DNA of 64,000 bases from Brachypterus glaber (Eukaryota; Arthropoda; Insecta; Coleoptera; Kateretidae): the NCBI GenBank assembly GCA_958510825.1, contig OY294050.1:6301340-6365339 (forward strand). The letters are read 5' to 3'. The first letter of the stretch is position 1; each line of letters opens with the position of its first letter. The notes under the pieces are model-generated. The model was not told the DNA's origin, did no database searches, and saw nothing but the letters and a program-made list of their open reading frames with translations. The position numbers were made by a program, and so were the translations under genes. Below, piece after piece: positions 1-10,190 of this stretch.

Positions 1-94
1 AATAAAAAATTGTTTTTACCCCCATTTTACCCCCTTACCCTTGGGGGCAAAATTAGTTTTTTCGATTTTTTAGCCAAATAAGTCATCGGAAGTT

Positions 95-280
95 ATAAGC
101 GAACTTGGAGCTCTTGAAATTCTCTATAAGTTTTATACATTATGCATTTTCATAAGTATTTTGTTACGGTTAAAGTGGGCGCTGAATATCGACTTGCGCC
201 CTCTGTAACCGTACCAAACTTACTAACTTATAATATATAAAACATAGAGAAGTTCAAGAGCTACAAGTTTGCTAATAATC
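95..280. mobile_element. Small inverted-repeat (MITE-like) element
   Basis: Two arms of roughly 80 bp face each other. The left arm begins near GCGAACTTGGAGCTCTTGAA and the right arm ends near AGTTCAAGAGCTACAAGTTT. A pair of GTTACGGT/ACCGTAAC blocks lies near the centre around GGGCGC. There is no ORF. The structure is that of a non-autonomous DNA transposon or fold-back repeat. I could not fix the exact ends or a target duplication. Confidence 0.6.
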
Positions 281-1180
281 ACTTTTATCGTTTTATTGTT
301 ACCATCCACTACTACCCTTTAAAATATCAGACCGTGTACATTATTTGACTGGGCTTATAGGAATTTCTCGACAGTAAACTTAATGCAGATTCTATCTGTC
401 ACTGACAGTGATTCACTGTTGTGCATGTGGACATCCGGATCGTGATTTTTCCGGACCACTAACCACCAAATTATTGGCATGAGAAAATTAGTGTCTCGGC
501 TCATGTTTTTTATATGCATTAGACTCTTGATATATTCTCGGTCCAGCAGTGAAATTAAACATTAACTAACTAAATAACTAACTAACTAATATGGAGGAAA
601 CATACATAAATTAATTAAATAGTTGCTCAGTGTATAAAGGGACCATCTGACTAAGTGTATTTTTCTACCACGTATATATTAACCCTGTATTGCACCTTGA
701 TCCCATTTGAGAACACTGAGCATTAAAACCTCTGAATTCTTTAATAATCAAAACACAAACTTAATGGGCACCTACTTTTGCTTTCCCATTTTGAAAATTT
801 TCAAAATTTCGGAAAGCCTTGTATTCGTGCAAAAAAGTTTTTTTTTGCGTATGTTTGCGTTTTATAACGTTTTATGTCGATATAAATCCATTTCAAGCAA
901 AAAAAAATTATTGGTCGATTGGTCGTTCTGTCAGGGAAATCTTGTATCCACAATAAGTTAAGAACGCTTTAAGCTAGAGACTTGAAATTTGGCATACAAG
1001 TATATTACCAAAAGTTCAATTCCACCCCCTAAGGGGTGGAGGTAGTTTTTGTGAAAGTTGGTATATAGCGGTTTTTGAGGTTGCTAAAAGTAAACCTGAT
1101 AATAAAAAAAATCCAACTTCGCCCCTGAGGTAGCTAAAAGTTAATCTGATAATAAAAAATTCTAACTCCACCCCCTGAAA
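281..1180. repeat. Repeat-derived non-coding stretch
   Basis: No credible gene is visible. From about 960 the sequence carries short repeated phrases (AACGCTTTAAG, TTTTTGAGGTTGCTAAAAGT, CCACCCCCT). They occur two or three times here and again just after the element at 1181-1416, so that element seems to have landed inside an older repeat. Confidence 0.5.
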
Positions 1181-1416
1181 GGGAACGTTCAAGTATTACG
1201 TAACGCAAAATGTACCAATATTCATACACTTCATACCTCGGTTCTCGCGTTATTCAAGGCTGTAGATATTTCATATTTTGGCTACTCCCCCTAACACACC
1301 CCCTATTAGGGGGGGTAGCCAAAATATGAAATCTCTATAATCTATAATGCGAGAACTGGGGTATGAAGTGTATGAGATTTAGTACAATTTGCGTTACGTA
1401 ATACTTGAACGTTCCC
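1181..1416. mobile_element. Fold-back MITE with GGGAACGTTCAAG ends
   Basis: The 236-bp unit starts GGGAACGTTCAAGTATTACG and ends with its reverse complement. It folds almost completely on itself, including an inner hairpin around 1275-1340 built on ATATTTTGGCTACTCCCCC and its complement. The same terminus recurs as single ends at 32986, 43569 and 44978. There is no coding capacity, so it is probably a non-autonomous DNA transposon. AAA flanks both ends, but that is too short and simple to be a convincing target duplication. Confidence 0.75.
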
Positions 1417-2235
1417 AAAGGTGGGGGATAGTTTTAGTGAAAATTAGTATATTGGGGTTTTTGAGGTTGCTGAAAGTGAATCTGATAATAAAAAAAACCA
1501 TTTTACGAGCGCAGGTGAAAAATGGAAAAGCTCTTTTACTGGGCAGTGTATTTGCTTGGGAACACTGGTCTTCAAGTTGGAATATCTATTAATAGATGGC
1601 AGTATCTAATATTGCCGTTAAATATTTAAACAGCTGATCATGTCACGCACTTTTGACATTAGCTAGAGTTGAATTTTTGTTAGTGAGTTTGTTTTTGTTG
1701 AAAAACCTACTATTGTGTTCTAAAAAAAGATATTTTTTTTCGTTACAAAATAAAATTATGTGCAATATAGGGTTAACTTTCTTTGTATGTATGTAAAAAC
1801 TAAATAGTGGTTTTAGATAAAGTTTTATACAGTACGCAATGCGTACGCATGAGTAAACGATAGTAATCAATTAGATTGGTCAAAATCTTCCCTTCGTGCT
1901 TAACACTTTATTTTGCTCAAAGCTGTATCTAATTTTAGTAGCTTACAATTTTACCGAAAAGGATAAAATTTTAATTTAAGAAATATTGAAAAATTCGCAT
2001 AGTGCAAACTTTTATATTCATAAAATATCGATTTTATTATTATTTTCTTTGTTCATTGCAATAAATTAAGTAGCTTTAAAAGAACTTTGTAGCTTTCAAA
2101 TTAATATCCAAACCAACTGGCTTGTAAAATTATATTTGTATTTAAAATTTCGAAACTGAATTATGTGGGTATTAAGCCAATACTATTAGCTATACAAGTA
2201 AAAGTTTTACTTTTTTTGTAAAACTCTCAAATTCA
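1417..2235. other. No gene seen; AT-rich repeat remnants
   Basis: The first ~100 bases continue the older repeat interrupted by the element at 1181-1416. The rest is AT-rich with only short chance reading frames. Nothing else is supportable. Confidence 0.5.
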
Positions 2236-3236
2236 AATATCGTCATCTAAAGGCTCTAACGGTCTAACTCCAAAACGTCATATTTTTCAGGAGACGTAAA
2301 AAACGATTTAAAACTTAATTATAGCAATTTAGAACTTTAAAACTAGCTTGTTCACAGGTAAAAATGTTTGAAATGTGTTAATGTATTTAAAACTTTTCAT
2401 TGTTATCTATTTTATATAAATTATTTGAAAATTAAATTTTAACCACAGAATCTAAATTCACTAATGGTCTAACTCCAAGGGAAGATAAAAGAGGATACCT
2501 ATCGTATTATATCGCGTAATATTATTACAAAAAATTTATATTTTTATATTTAATATATAATATTACTACTAGGTAGGCATAATATATATACCTAGATAAT
2601 ATTAATATTATAAAATTTATACATTATAAAACCTTCATAAAAATAATTAAATCCCATGAGAAAAAAATATATTTTATAAAAATATAATAATTATTAAGCA
2701 ACATTCAAAACTTAAATACTTTATTTACATTTTTGTGGTCAATATTATTAAAATCTAATATTATTAAACAATCAAATATTATCTAACTAAATTCTAATGT
2801 ATATTATTATACATAATTATGTATGTATCATAAATGTAATGAATCTTTAACAGTTTGCTGCATATTTTTTTTATGTTTTTTGGATTTAGTTAAGTATTTA
2901 TTATTATAAAAAAGATTTAAGTTATAATTATTTTAGTTTGTTTTCTGAAATAGAAACTTAAACATAGGGTATAAACGGGATCCCCTGTTGTCGAGAAATA
3001 GTTTGACATTAGTGACAGTTCTCATTTAATTGTTTTCTCACAATCATATGATGGAGTTAGACACTTAGCGACTTAAAATATTTACATTTTTGCATTTTTT
3101 GAGGCTGATATTGGTTTAATGCAACTTTTTTTTTTTTTGAAGTATGTTGGTAATCAGATAATGAAGCAAATTTGATAAAAATCTCATTTTTGAAAAATTT
3201 GGAGTTAGACAACTAGAGCCTTTAGTGGACGATATG
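2236..3236. mobile_element. TIR element, family T1, copy 1 (1.0 kb)
   Basis: The left end AATATCGTCATCTAAAGGCTC and the right end, read inverted as CATATCGTCCACTAAAGGCT, form terminal repeats of about 40 bp that include TCTAACTCCAAA. A second copy at 28917-29627 shares most of the interior. Copy 2 is flanked by TA on both sides; here TA follows the right end and CA precedes the left. TA duplications suit the Tc1/mariner superfamily. No transposase frame is present, so it is non-autonomous. Confidence 0.75.
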
Positions 3237-3312
3237 TATTTTTATCAAAGTTAAAAACTCATGTTTTATTACTTTATTTGCAACATATCTAAATTTTAAA
3301 CTTTAAACTGCG

Positions 3313-3660
3313 TCGTAGTTGGTTTACGTGTTTTCCTACGACCTAGTTAGTAGTTAGTGCGTTTTTTCCATCCGTTGCCTATGACAACGGATGGGAAGTG
3401 ACGATTAGCTGATTTTTCATAACTGCTGTCAGAAAATTAGTAAAAGTCAAACACATAACCTCAAATTGACAAACTAATTTTAAGAGAATTTTTGCTTTTT
3501 GTTGATTAGGTGTTGGGCCGTAGAAAAATTTCCTACGACCTAGTTAGTAGTTAGTGCGTATTTCCCATCCGTTGCCTATGACAACGGATCTTAGGTCGTA
3601 GTAAAAATAGTATACGCACCTCGACGCAAACCATTTCAGTGCACATCGAGTGTTTTTTAC
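3313..3660. repeat. Dispersed repeat R2, copy 1
   Basis: It contains a duplicated block CCTACGACCTAGTTAGTAGT followed by TCCGTTGCCTATGACAACGG (itself a small palindrome). It also contains AAACACATAACCTCAAATTG and CCTCGACGCAAACCATTTCA. The same phrases occur at 19993-20262, 52105-52275 and, split by an insertion, at 61820-63025. No ORF; probably a mobile-element body. Confidence 0.65.
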
Positions 3661-4860
3661 TGGATCAGATTAGATCCCGAAACGTTAGAAGTTAACTTTT
3701 ATTCAGTTTTTCGTTTCTTTTTTAATTATTTTAACGATTTATCAAGAATTTTATTGAAAATTCTTTATTTAGGCAAAAATTTTAAACTTTGGTAAGGTAT
3801 TGACTAATAATATTTTTTAGGTAAAGAAGATATAGCAGATAAGTATTGTTTTAAACGTAATACCTTACCAGCGCATCTAGAAATAGGTGCGCCTGATAAG
3901 AACATTTTAATTTTATTTTCTGTATAGGATTTTTTATCCATACAATCATTGAGGTGAAATGGCTCAAATTAATAATACTGTAAATATTTAATTATTGTTA
4001 TAGTGGCCTGAAAAAAACATAATAAACTACCATTAATCTATTTACTATCTATTTATTATCTTTTATATATTATGACGGCATAAAGTATTGATCAGAGATT
4101 AGACACACTGCAATGCACTGCATAGTGTACATTAGGGTGTTTGAAAATATGTTTTTCTACGATCTAATAAAAAAGTTAACATTTCTACAAAAACAAATAA
4201 AGTTTTCTGACCGAAAACTAGCCTATTTCCTAGCATTTTACTGTTCTGCTCGTTACCATGACAAAATCGCAAAATTGAATTTTGCGCGCTAGAGTGTAGG
4301 CAACCGGCAAGTCAATCGTAAAACAACTGTCAACTAGACAGTGTCAATAAATCATACGTATCTCTCTGGAGTAAAATGTATTTTCTCCCTTATGCAATCG
4401 CTGCCTTCGGGAAAACTTGTATTGGTAGGCATAGTTGGTAATTTAGGCAACTTCATCTAGGTACAATACATATTTTGTTTAATGTCAATGACTTGACAGT
4501 AAGATAACCTCAAAAGTTTTAATAAATGTGTGTACTTTTAAACACCCTGTTTATTGCATTAATGTAATGGAACTAAAAGGCACATGCTTAGGCTTAGTTT
4601 TCCAGTGCACTTGGGTTACAAGTTTCTAAATGTGTTCACCTGGAACTCCAGGCTTATAGATTTTAGTGGTAGTAACCACTCGCTAGGAATTTCAAACCTC
4701 ATTTACAATTTAGAAATAAGTAATTTTACATGTATGTAAATATTATTTACATTTCATTTACTACATGATAATGCTCAATAAAGTAAATACCAATACAATC
4801 TGTAAAAATTTCGATTTAAAATTACCTAGGTAAAAACATTGGTAAAACTGTATCATGTTT
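3661..4860. other. No gene seen
   Basis: AT-rich sequence with no credible coding frame, tRNA or clear terminal repeat. Short motifs such as GTAATACCTTACCA repeat around 3790-3870. The stretch ends where the LINE tail on the - strand begins. Confidence 0.4.
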
Positions 4861-4877
4861 GGTAGGTAATATTTTAT

Positions 4878-4932
4878 TCATATTATTATTATTATTATTA
4901 TTATTAATAATAATAATAATAATAATAATTTT
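4878..4932 (-). repeat. (ATT)n/(AAT)n microsatellite tail of LINE
   Basis: A run of TTATTATT changes to AATAATAAT on the + strand. It lies directly 3' of the LINE on the - strand, which is the expected place for the tail of a non-LTR element. Confidence 0.7.
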
Positions 4933-5055
4933 ATTTAATCTTCTGACCATATTAAATGGCATGAGACAAGTCAAAGTACAAACATTTAAATAAATAAATT
5001 GCAATAAATAAATACATGAATGAATAAACACAATACATTTACAGGTAGTTCCAGG

Positions 5056-8013
5056 TTAATCTGACATAAATTCGGACATCTTGTAGTAATGCTTTTCCCA
5101 AAGATACTCTTTAAGTTTTTTGTTGAAGGTACGGTATGGTTTAAGGCTTGATATTGAAGGTGGCAGGTTGTTTAATATTTTAACACAGTTATAATACGGA
5201 GACCTCTCATACATTGTCGATTGATGTTTTGGTATCCTAAGATCTTCATTTTTTCTTGTTCCATAATTGTGGTTTGAAGAGTTAGTATCGAAGAGATTTG
5301 GGTTTTTGTAGGCATAACTGGCACATTTTAATATATAGATGCAATATATCGTTAATATTTTTTTATCCTTAAATATCGTTTTGCATGATTGCATCGGTTT
5401 TAAATTGTACATTAATCTGAGAATACGCTTTTGTGCTACAAAAACTCTTTGTAATTCTGTGGATTTTCCCCATAGTAAAATATTGTAGGACAGGTGTGTA
5501 TATGCCAGTGCGTAATATGTAGTTCGTAGCGTATTTTCACAAACGTTTTGTCTTAGTTTAAGTATGGCATAATAGGCGCTATTAAGTTTCTTACACACAT
5601 GTCGGATTTGGTCTTCGAATATGAGTCTATTATCTAAATATGATCCTAGGAATTTTACAGTATTTGAGGTTTTATCGGAAACTATTTTTGGTACCTTTTT
5701 ATAAAAGTTTATGTATACCGTTTTATTTTCATTTAATATCAGTTTATTTTTGTAGCACCAGCTATTCATTTTTTCGATGACTTGTTGGACTTTTAATTTA
5801 AGCTCTTCTATAGTTTTTGCAGTTACAATCGCTGATGTGTCGTCGGCAAAATTTATAAAGAATTCGGACAGGTTTAAGTCATTGATGAAGAGAAGGAAAA
5901 TTAAGGGAGCCAGTATTGAGCCTTGAGCAGCTCCAATATCGATGTCGTACATATCCGAGTTTGTGTTATTGACATTGACAATAAGTTTTCTGTCAGATAA
6001 AAAAGATAAAATCCAGTCCAAGATCATACCCCTGATTCCTAGATTATATAATTTAGTTTCAACAAATTTTGGGTCGAGAGTGTCAAATGCACGAGATAAG
6101 TCAAAGAATAACGCCATAACTATCATATTTTTGTCCAGGCTTTGATAAATGTAATCGACGAATCGAGCTGACGCAGTTTCAGTGGAACGTCCTGATCGAA
6201 ATCCGTGTTGATTTTCTGATAGAATTTGGTATTTTTCGATAAAACTTATAAGTCTATTGTAAACTACACGCTCAAATATTTTTGAAAATATGCTTAGGAG
6301 TGATATCGGTCTGTAGTTTTCAGTACTTGTGAAATCTCCTTTTTTATGAACTGGAATTATAGACGCGAGTTTCAATGACGAAGGAAATTTGCCACTTAAT
6401 ACGGAATTGTTTATAAGTGTTACTAATGGTTCAACGATTGAATCACATACGCCTTTAATTACTTTCACTGATACTCCGTCCGTTCCTGTCGAGTTTGTAT
6501 TTTTTAAGTTTGTTATTATATTTTTTAGTTCGTTTTTTTCCACTGGTTCGAAGAAGAATGAAGGGCCAACTCTTTTGAATGTTGTACATTCTTCCGAAAT
6601 ATTTTCGCCGAAATGTTTATGCATTTGTGTTTTTGTGGCTGTAGAAAAGTAGCTTCCGAAGATATTAGCAATATCCTTTGGGTCGTCGAACATTTTATTT
6701 TCGTGTTTTAGAGTAATTGGGGTTTTTGTTTTGTGACGTCCAAGTTCTTTGTTCACCACATTCCAAATGCCTTTTGATTTGTTGGTACTTTTTTCTATTT
6801 GTTTTCTGTTATAATCCTTTTTTGCGTCAGATATCGTTTGTTTGTATAACTTCTTTTTGGCTTTATATAGGTTTTTTGTGTTATCAGTATTGTTTTCTTT
6901 CATGATTTTAAACAAGTCTTTTAAATCGTTTCCTTGTCGTATGATTTCTGGTGTTATCCACTTTGTGGCGTGCTCAGTATCTTTTTGTTTTCTTGTTACA
7001 ACAGGACATTCTTGCTCATAGTACTGCATAAATTTTCTAAGAAAAGAGTTAAAAGCTTTGTCTATGTCTTGGTCGTTTATACCCTCCCACGTTTCGCTTG
7101 ATAATGTTTCCTTTAGGTTAGTTATGTTGTTTGAATTTATGACTCTGTGTTTCACTATTTCAGGTTTTTGTTCATTGTTGGATCTGGTCTTCGGTATTTT
7201 TATATTCATAACTTGGGCTAAGTGGTCAGAGATGTTTGGGTTTACGATCTGACAAGTAACATTTCTATTTTCAAGATTGCTAATCATATAGTCGATGGAT
7301 GAAATAGAAGTACCTCTTTTATTCGTATATATCCTTGTTGGTCCTTCGCAGTGATTTGTTAGTTGAAATGATTTAAGCAAATCGTAGAACAAGTTTTTGT
7401 CTGTACCAGTTTCCATATTATTGATATTTATATCGCCGCACAGTATAATATTTTGACAGACATTGAGTGTTACATGCGTGAGGAATAATGAAAGATTTTT
7501 AATAAACAAGTTGACGTTTCCATTACAAGGCCTGTAACACGATACTATAGAATACTTTGTTGAGTCGATGGTAAGAAGTATGCCACAGATTTCAATATGC
7601 ATTTCGACTGCGTAATCTTGAGTTGTTTTTATTTCTTTCACGTCTATAAAAGGGTTATTTTTTCTATAGATTGCGACTCCACCGTGGATATGTTTTTTTC
7701 TGCAATAATTGGTTTGGTTTATGTAGCCTTGAATCGGTATGTGTTCGGATGCCTCTGCGAGAACCCATGTTTCTGTGATACATAGTATATCTGGATTGTG
7801 CTCAGCGGTAAACAATTCCATTTCATTTGCTTTGTTCCCAAGGTTTTGAATATTTATGTGAGCAATATTTAGATCTAGATAGTTTTGTTGATGATTATTA
7901 GAGTTTTTGAGAGGTCGATTATTTATATTTGTGATTTTTGGCTTATCGTTTCCATTAAGCTCATTTGTGAGAGGCGAGGATATAAAAAATTTGTGGTGGT
8001 GTTTATTGTAGTC
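5056..8013 (-). CDS. LINE ORF2: AP endonuclease + reverse transcriptase
   Basis: This is the retrotransposition enzyme: it nicks target DNA and copies element RNA from the nick. The first ATG is at 7821 and gives 921 residues, but the frame is open from 8013. The upstream part encodes LNIAHINIQNLGNKANEM, the normal beginning of this endonuclease family, so the ATG at 7821 is unlikely to be the real start. Counting from that ATG, the endonuclease shows Glu17 (CITETW), Asp130 (LCGDIN), Asp177 (SSIDYM) and Asp-His 199-200 (SDH). The reverse transcriptase shows FFDLSRAFD at 572-580, AAQGSILAPLIF at 631-642 and FADD at 658-661. A C-terminal region typical of CR1/Jockey elements follows and no RNase H domain is seen. 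It overlaps ORF1 by about 90 bp in the -1 frame; translation is probably by frameshifting. Confidence 0.92.
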   Translation of the reverse strand, partial: DYNKHHHKFFISSPLTNELNGNDKPKITNINNRPLKNSNNHQQNYLDLNIAHINIQNLGNKANEMELFTAEHNPDILCITETWVLAEASEHIPIQGYINQTNYCRKKHIHGGVAIYRKNNPFIDVKEIKTTQDYAVEMHIEICGILLTIDSTKYSIVSCYRPCNGNVNLFIKNLSLFLTHVTLNVCQNIILCGDININNMETGTDKNLFYDLLKSFQLTNHCEGPTRIYTNKRGTSISSIDYMISNLENRNVTCQIVNPNISDHLAQVMNIKIPKTRSNNEQKPEIVKHRVINSNNITNLKETLSSETWEGINDQDIDKAFNSFLRKFMQYYEQECPVVTRKQKDTEHATKWITPEIIRQGNDLKDLFKIMKENNTDNTKNLYKAKKKLYKQTISDAKKDYNRKQIEKSTNKSKGIWNVVNKELGRHKTKTPITLKHENKMFDDPKDIANIFGSYFSTATKTQMHKHFGENISEECTTFKRVGPSFFFEPVEKNELKNIITNLKNTNSTGTDGVSVKVIKGVCDSIVEPLVTLINNSVLSGKFPSSLKLASIIPVHKKGDFTSTENYRPISLLSIFSKIFERVVYNRLISFIEKYQILSENQHGFRSGRSTETASARFVDYIYQSLDKNMIVMALFFDLSRAFDTLDPKFVETKLYNLGIRGMILDWILSFLSDRKLIVNVNNTNSDMYDIDIGAAQGSILAPLIFLLFINDLNLSEFFINFADDTSAIVTAKTIEELKLKVQQVIEKMNSWCYKNKLILNENKTVYINFYKKVPKIVSDKTSNTVKFLGSYLDNRLIFEDQIRHVCKKLNSAYYAILKLRQNVCENTLRTTYYALAYTHLSYNILLWGKSTELQRVFVAQKRILRLMYNLKPMQSCKTIFKDKKILTIYCIYILKCASYAYKNPNLFDTNSSNHNYGTRKNEDLRIPKHQSTMYERSPYYNCVKILNNLPPSISSLKPYRTFNKKLKEYLWEKHYYKMSEFMSD

Positions 8014-9278
8014 TCATGTTCATTATTATCTTCGCTATTTATCAGTCTCATTTCTTCACATATAGATAGATTGTTTATACTCACTGCTGGTTTACTGATG
8101 TTTAGTGTCACTGGTTGATTTAATGCCATTGCGTGATTTGGTTTGTCTGCGTTTGATGGATTGTGTTCGATCTTAAGGAGATATTTGATAGAGATATAGT
8201 TTAAAAGAGTCTGTTTTTCCATATACGTTAAACCACCATTATTGTTTTGTTGTGGAATTATTATCCTATTTGTCTCAACATAAGTTACATGATTATACGA
8301 TTTTGTTGCGTTGTAAGTATTTAGATTTTCAGTTTCGATGAAGTCGTTTAGAACTACTCTATTTTGTATTTTTGGTGTTCCAATTATTATTATGTTTGTG
8401 TGGATGTACGTCTTTAAAAATGTATCTATGATATTTGGATTTGTCTTTATTCCCTTTATGGCATTACATTTTCCTGGACATACTATGACATAGTCTTGTT
8501 TTGTAAGTGAGTGTAAAAGTCTTGTTCTGTTTGTTATTAGATCATGGAATGTGGCATTTTGCTGATGTTGGCAATTAATATCGTATGTATTGCGAGTTTG
8601 GCTTTTGATTATTTTTCCGTAATTATATCCATCGTCATTTGCTAAAATAAGGATTTTAGGTTTTTTAGGAGTATTTGTTTCCTGAGTTGTCTTATCTTTT
8701 GATGTTGATCCTTTATCGAGCTCATCTTTTAGTTTTTTTATTTCTTCCTTGTGGTGTTTAATTATGCTATTAAATTGTATTGAGCTTTTTTCATAGTCTT
8801 CTACTTCTTTTTTAAATTTTTGATTTAGATTATTTAGGTATTCTACATCTGTTTTTAGTGATTGGGCATGGAATTTTAATTCATCACATTTTTTCGTCAA
8901 ATTTATTTCTGTCGTAGTCTTCTCCAATATTTTTTCTTGAAGGTCTTTAATGAGAGTGTTTTTGTTAGCTAGTTCTTCATTAAAGCCTTTCTCGGCTTCC
9001 AACATATCGTCGCTGAATATCTGTGAGTTCCTCCTTAATTTTTTCACGTAAGCATTTTGGTTTTCTAATTCTTGGTTTATACTTTCATTTATTTGGTGTA
9101 AACTATTTATTTCTTCTTGCTTTTTATCTTTTTCTTCTGAGCATTTTCTCGAACATATTATCTTATGCATGTCGATATTTATCACATCCTTTTTATTTTT
9201 TAAGCAGGATTTATGAAAAACATTTTGACAGTTTATGCAATAGTAATTGGGATGTGTTACTGGGCAGCATTTGAACAT
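7923..9278 (-). CDS. LINE ORF1: PHD-like finger, coiled coil, esterase-like region
   Basis: The protein has 451 residues and is probably the element's RNA-binding chaperone. The N-terminus has a PHD-like zinc ligand set (Cys4/5, Cys14, Cys17, His22, Cys25, Cys42, Cys46). Residues about 47-195 are rich in Glu, Lys, Leu and Asn with heptad spacing, so likely a coiled coil. From about 205 a globular region begins KPKILILANDDG and later has DYVIVCPGKCNA; it resembles the SGNH/esterase-like domain known in CR1-type ORF1 proteins, but I do not see a certain catalytic triad. The tail is polar. The frame ends inside the start of ORF2, and the overlap carries a slippery heptamer. Confidence 0.85.
   Translation of the reverse strand: MFKCCPVTHPNYYCINCQNVFHKSCLKNKKDVINIDMHKIICSRKCSEEKDKKQEEINSLHQINESINQELENQNAYVKKLRRNSQIFSDDMLEAEKGFNEELANKNTLIKDLQEKILEKTTTEINLTKKCDELKFHAQSLKTDVEYLNNLNQKFKKEVEDYEKSSIQFNSIIKHHKEEIKKLKDELDKGSTSKDKTTQETNTPKKPKILILANDDGYNYGKIIKSQTRNTYDINCQHQQNATFHDLITNRTRLLHSLTKQDYVIVCPGKCNAIKGIKTNPNIIDTFLKTYIHTNIIIIGTPKIQNRVVLNDFIETENLNTYNATKSYNHVTYVETNRIIIPQQNNNGGLTYMEKQTLLNYISIKYLLKIEHNPSNADKPNHAMALNQPVTLNISKPAVSINNLSICEEMRLINSEDNNEHETTINTTTNFLYPRLSQMSLMETISQKSQI
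7983..7992 (-). promoter_or_regulatory. Candidate -1 ribosomal frameshift site between ORF1 and ORF2
   Basis: In the ORF1 frame the codons are ACA AAT TTT TTA TAT. They contain two overlapping X XXY YYZ heptamers, A AAT TTT and T TTT TTA; the second is the same heptamer used in HIV-1 gag-pol. A -1 slip leads directly into the open ORF2 frame, which starts only about 20 bases earlier at 8013 and continues to 5056. The fusion would be about 1,407 residues. I have not established a downstream stimulatory RNA fold. Confidence 0.65.
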
Positions 9279-9348
9279 TTTGTTTTGTCCTCGTATACGC
9301 GTAAATAAGTATTATGGTTTGTAAGTTTAAAATTTTACTACTTATCAC

Positions 9349-9425
9349 CTAGTTGTTTAGCTCAGTGGACAAGACGACCAGCTTCCAAATCCGGGGTCCC
9401 GGGTTCGGCCCTCGACGCACCCTCA
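9349..9425 (+). repeat. tRNA-like (pol III) unit or SINE head
   Basis: TTTAGCTCAGTGGACAAGAC resembles a tRNA D-arm/A box, and GGGTTCGGCCC resembles a T-arm/B box about 40 bases later. A T-run follows (TCAGCTTTTTTTTTTT), which would terminate pol III. Stems are imperfect and the acceptor ends do not pair, so this is not a convincing functional tRNA. It lies just beyond the LINE's ORF1 start, in the opposite orientation. Confidence 0.45.
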
Positions 9426-9429
9426 GCTT

Positions 9430-9973
9430 TTTTTTTTTAATTTTTATTTATTTTTCTGACTTGTTTTTATTTGCATGTTTATTTGCATGTTTATTTAAGT
9501 TTTTAGGTTAGGATAGCTAAACTATTGTTTTGGCGAAATTTCGTGATTTAATTGTTTTTGCACTTTAAATATTTATCGGACACAAAATACTATCTTTCTT
9601 TATTACACGAAGGTACACTACAGTTATTAATTGTCAATTTTTACATCAATTACACTACAATAAAATTTGGGAGATACACACATGGACGTAGTTTATTTAT
9701 ATATATATTATATATATATATTATTACCTTTTATATGTAATAGTTTACATATTTTTATTTAAAGATATATTTTTTGTGTATTTTTTTATAAAAATATATA
9801 TTTTTTACGAATATACTGGTAAAACTACATAAAATCTCTTGTAAATTTACATACAAAATTGTTTAATTGGTAAACTGGTTAAGTAAGTACATGTATTAAT
9901 AGGTAAAAATACATTATTTTATTTTACATACATTTTTATGTAATTATCATTAAAGTTTACAATATAAAACCAG
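9430..9973. other. No gene seen; AT microsatellite-like
   Basis: Very AT-rich, with a (TA)n-like run near 9696-9722. No coding frame or terminal repeat is supportable. Confidence 0.4.
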
Positions 9974-10190
9974 CTGAACAGTTGCAAGCACCTTGTCAAA
10001 ACATCGGTACTAGGCACTAATTTGAAACGTTATGAAATAGGAAGCAACCATTAATACACCTGTGTGTAGCATAATTTAGTAAAGTTTGAATCTCCAAAAC
10101 GTTATATTCTAGCAAAAACTGTATAAAAAAATTTTTGTAGGGCTTAAAAGGCGCTTTTATTTGAAATCGGTTTATAAATGAGTTATGCTA
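9974..10190 (+). repeat. Dispersed repeat R1, copy 1
   Basis: It contains ACCATTAATACACCTGTGTG, GAATCTCCAAAACGTTATAT and TCTAGCAAAAACTGTATAAA. In reverse orientation these match 48945-49094 (resuming at 49330-49375 after an insertion) and partly 58358-58470. It is non-coding and probably an old transposon body. Confidence 0.6.

Larger units (their letters stand above)
4878..9290 (-). mobile_element. Full-length CR1/Jockey-like LINE
   Basis: On the - strand this region carries ORF1 (9278-7923) and then ORF2 (to 5056). A short 3' UTR of about 125 bp follows, ending in AGATTAAATAAAATT and an (ATT)n/(AAT)n microsatellite at about 4878-4930 that acts as the tail. Both ORFs lack premature stops, and all endonuclease and reverse transcriptase motifs I looked for are present. 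The 5' end is not defined because no target duplication was recognised; the stated 9290 only includes the ORF1 start. A CR1/L2/Jockey-like assignment rests on the PHD-type ORF1 and the ORF2 without RNase H. The element may be recently active. Confidence 0.85.

Noticed and set aside
5942..7785. Several 60-90-codon + frames across the LINE
   Set aside because: They are antisense shadows of ORF2 with no domain of their own.
9023..9274. 83-codon + frame opposite LINE ORF1
   Set aside because: Antisense of the coiled-coil and zinc-finger coding sequence; Lys/Glu-rich coding read backwards gives Phe/Leu-rich peptide.
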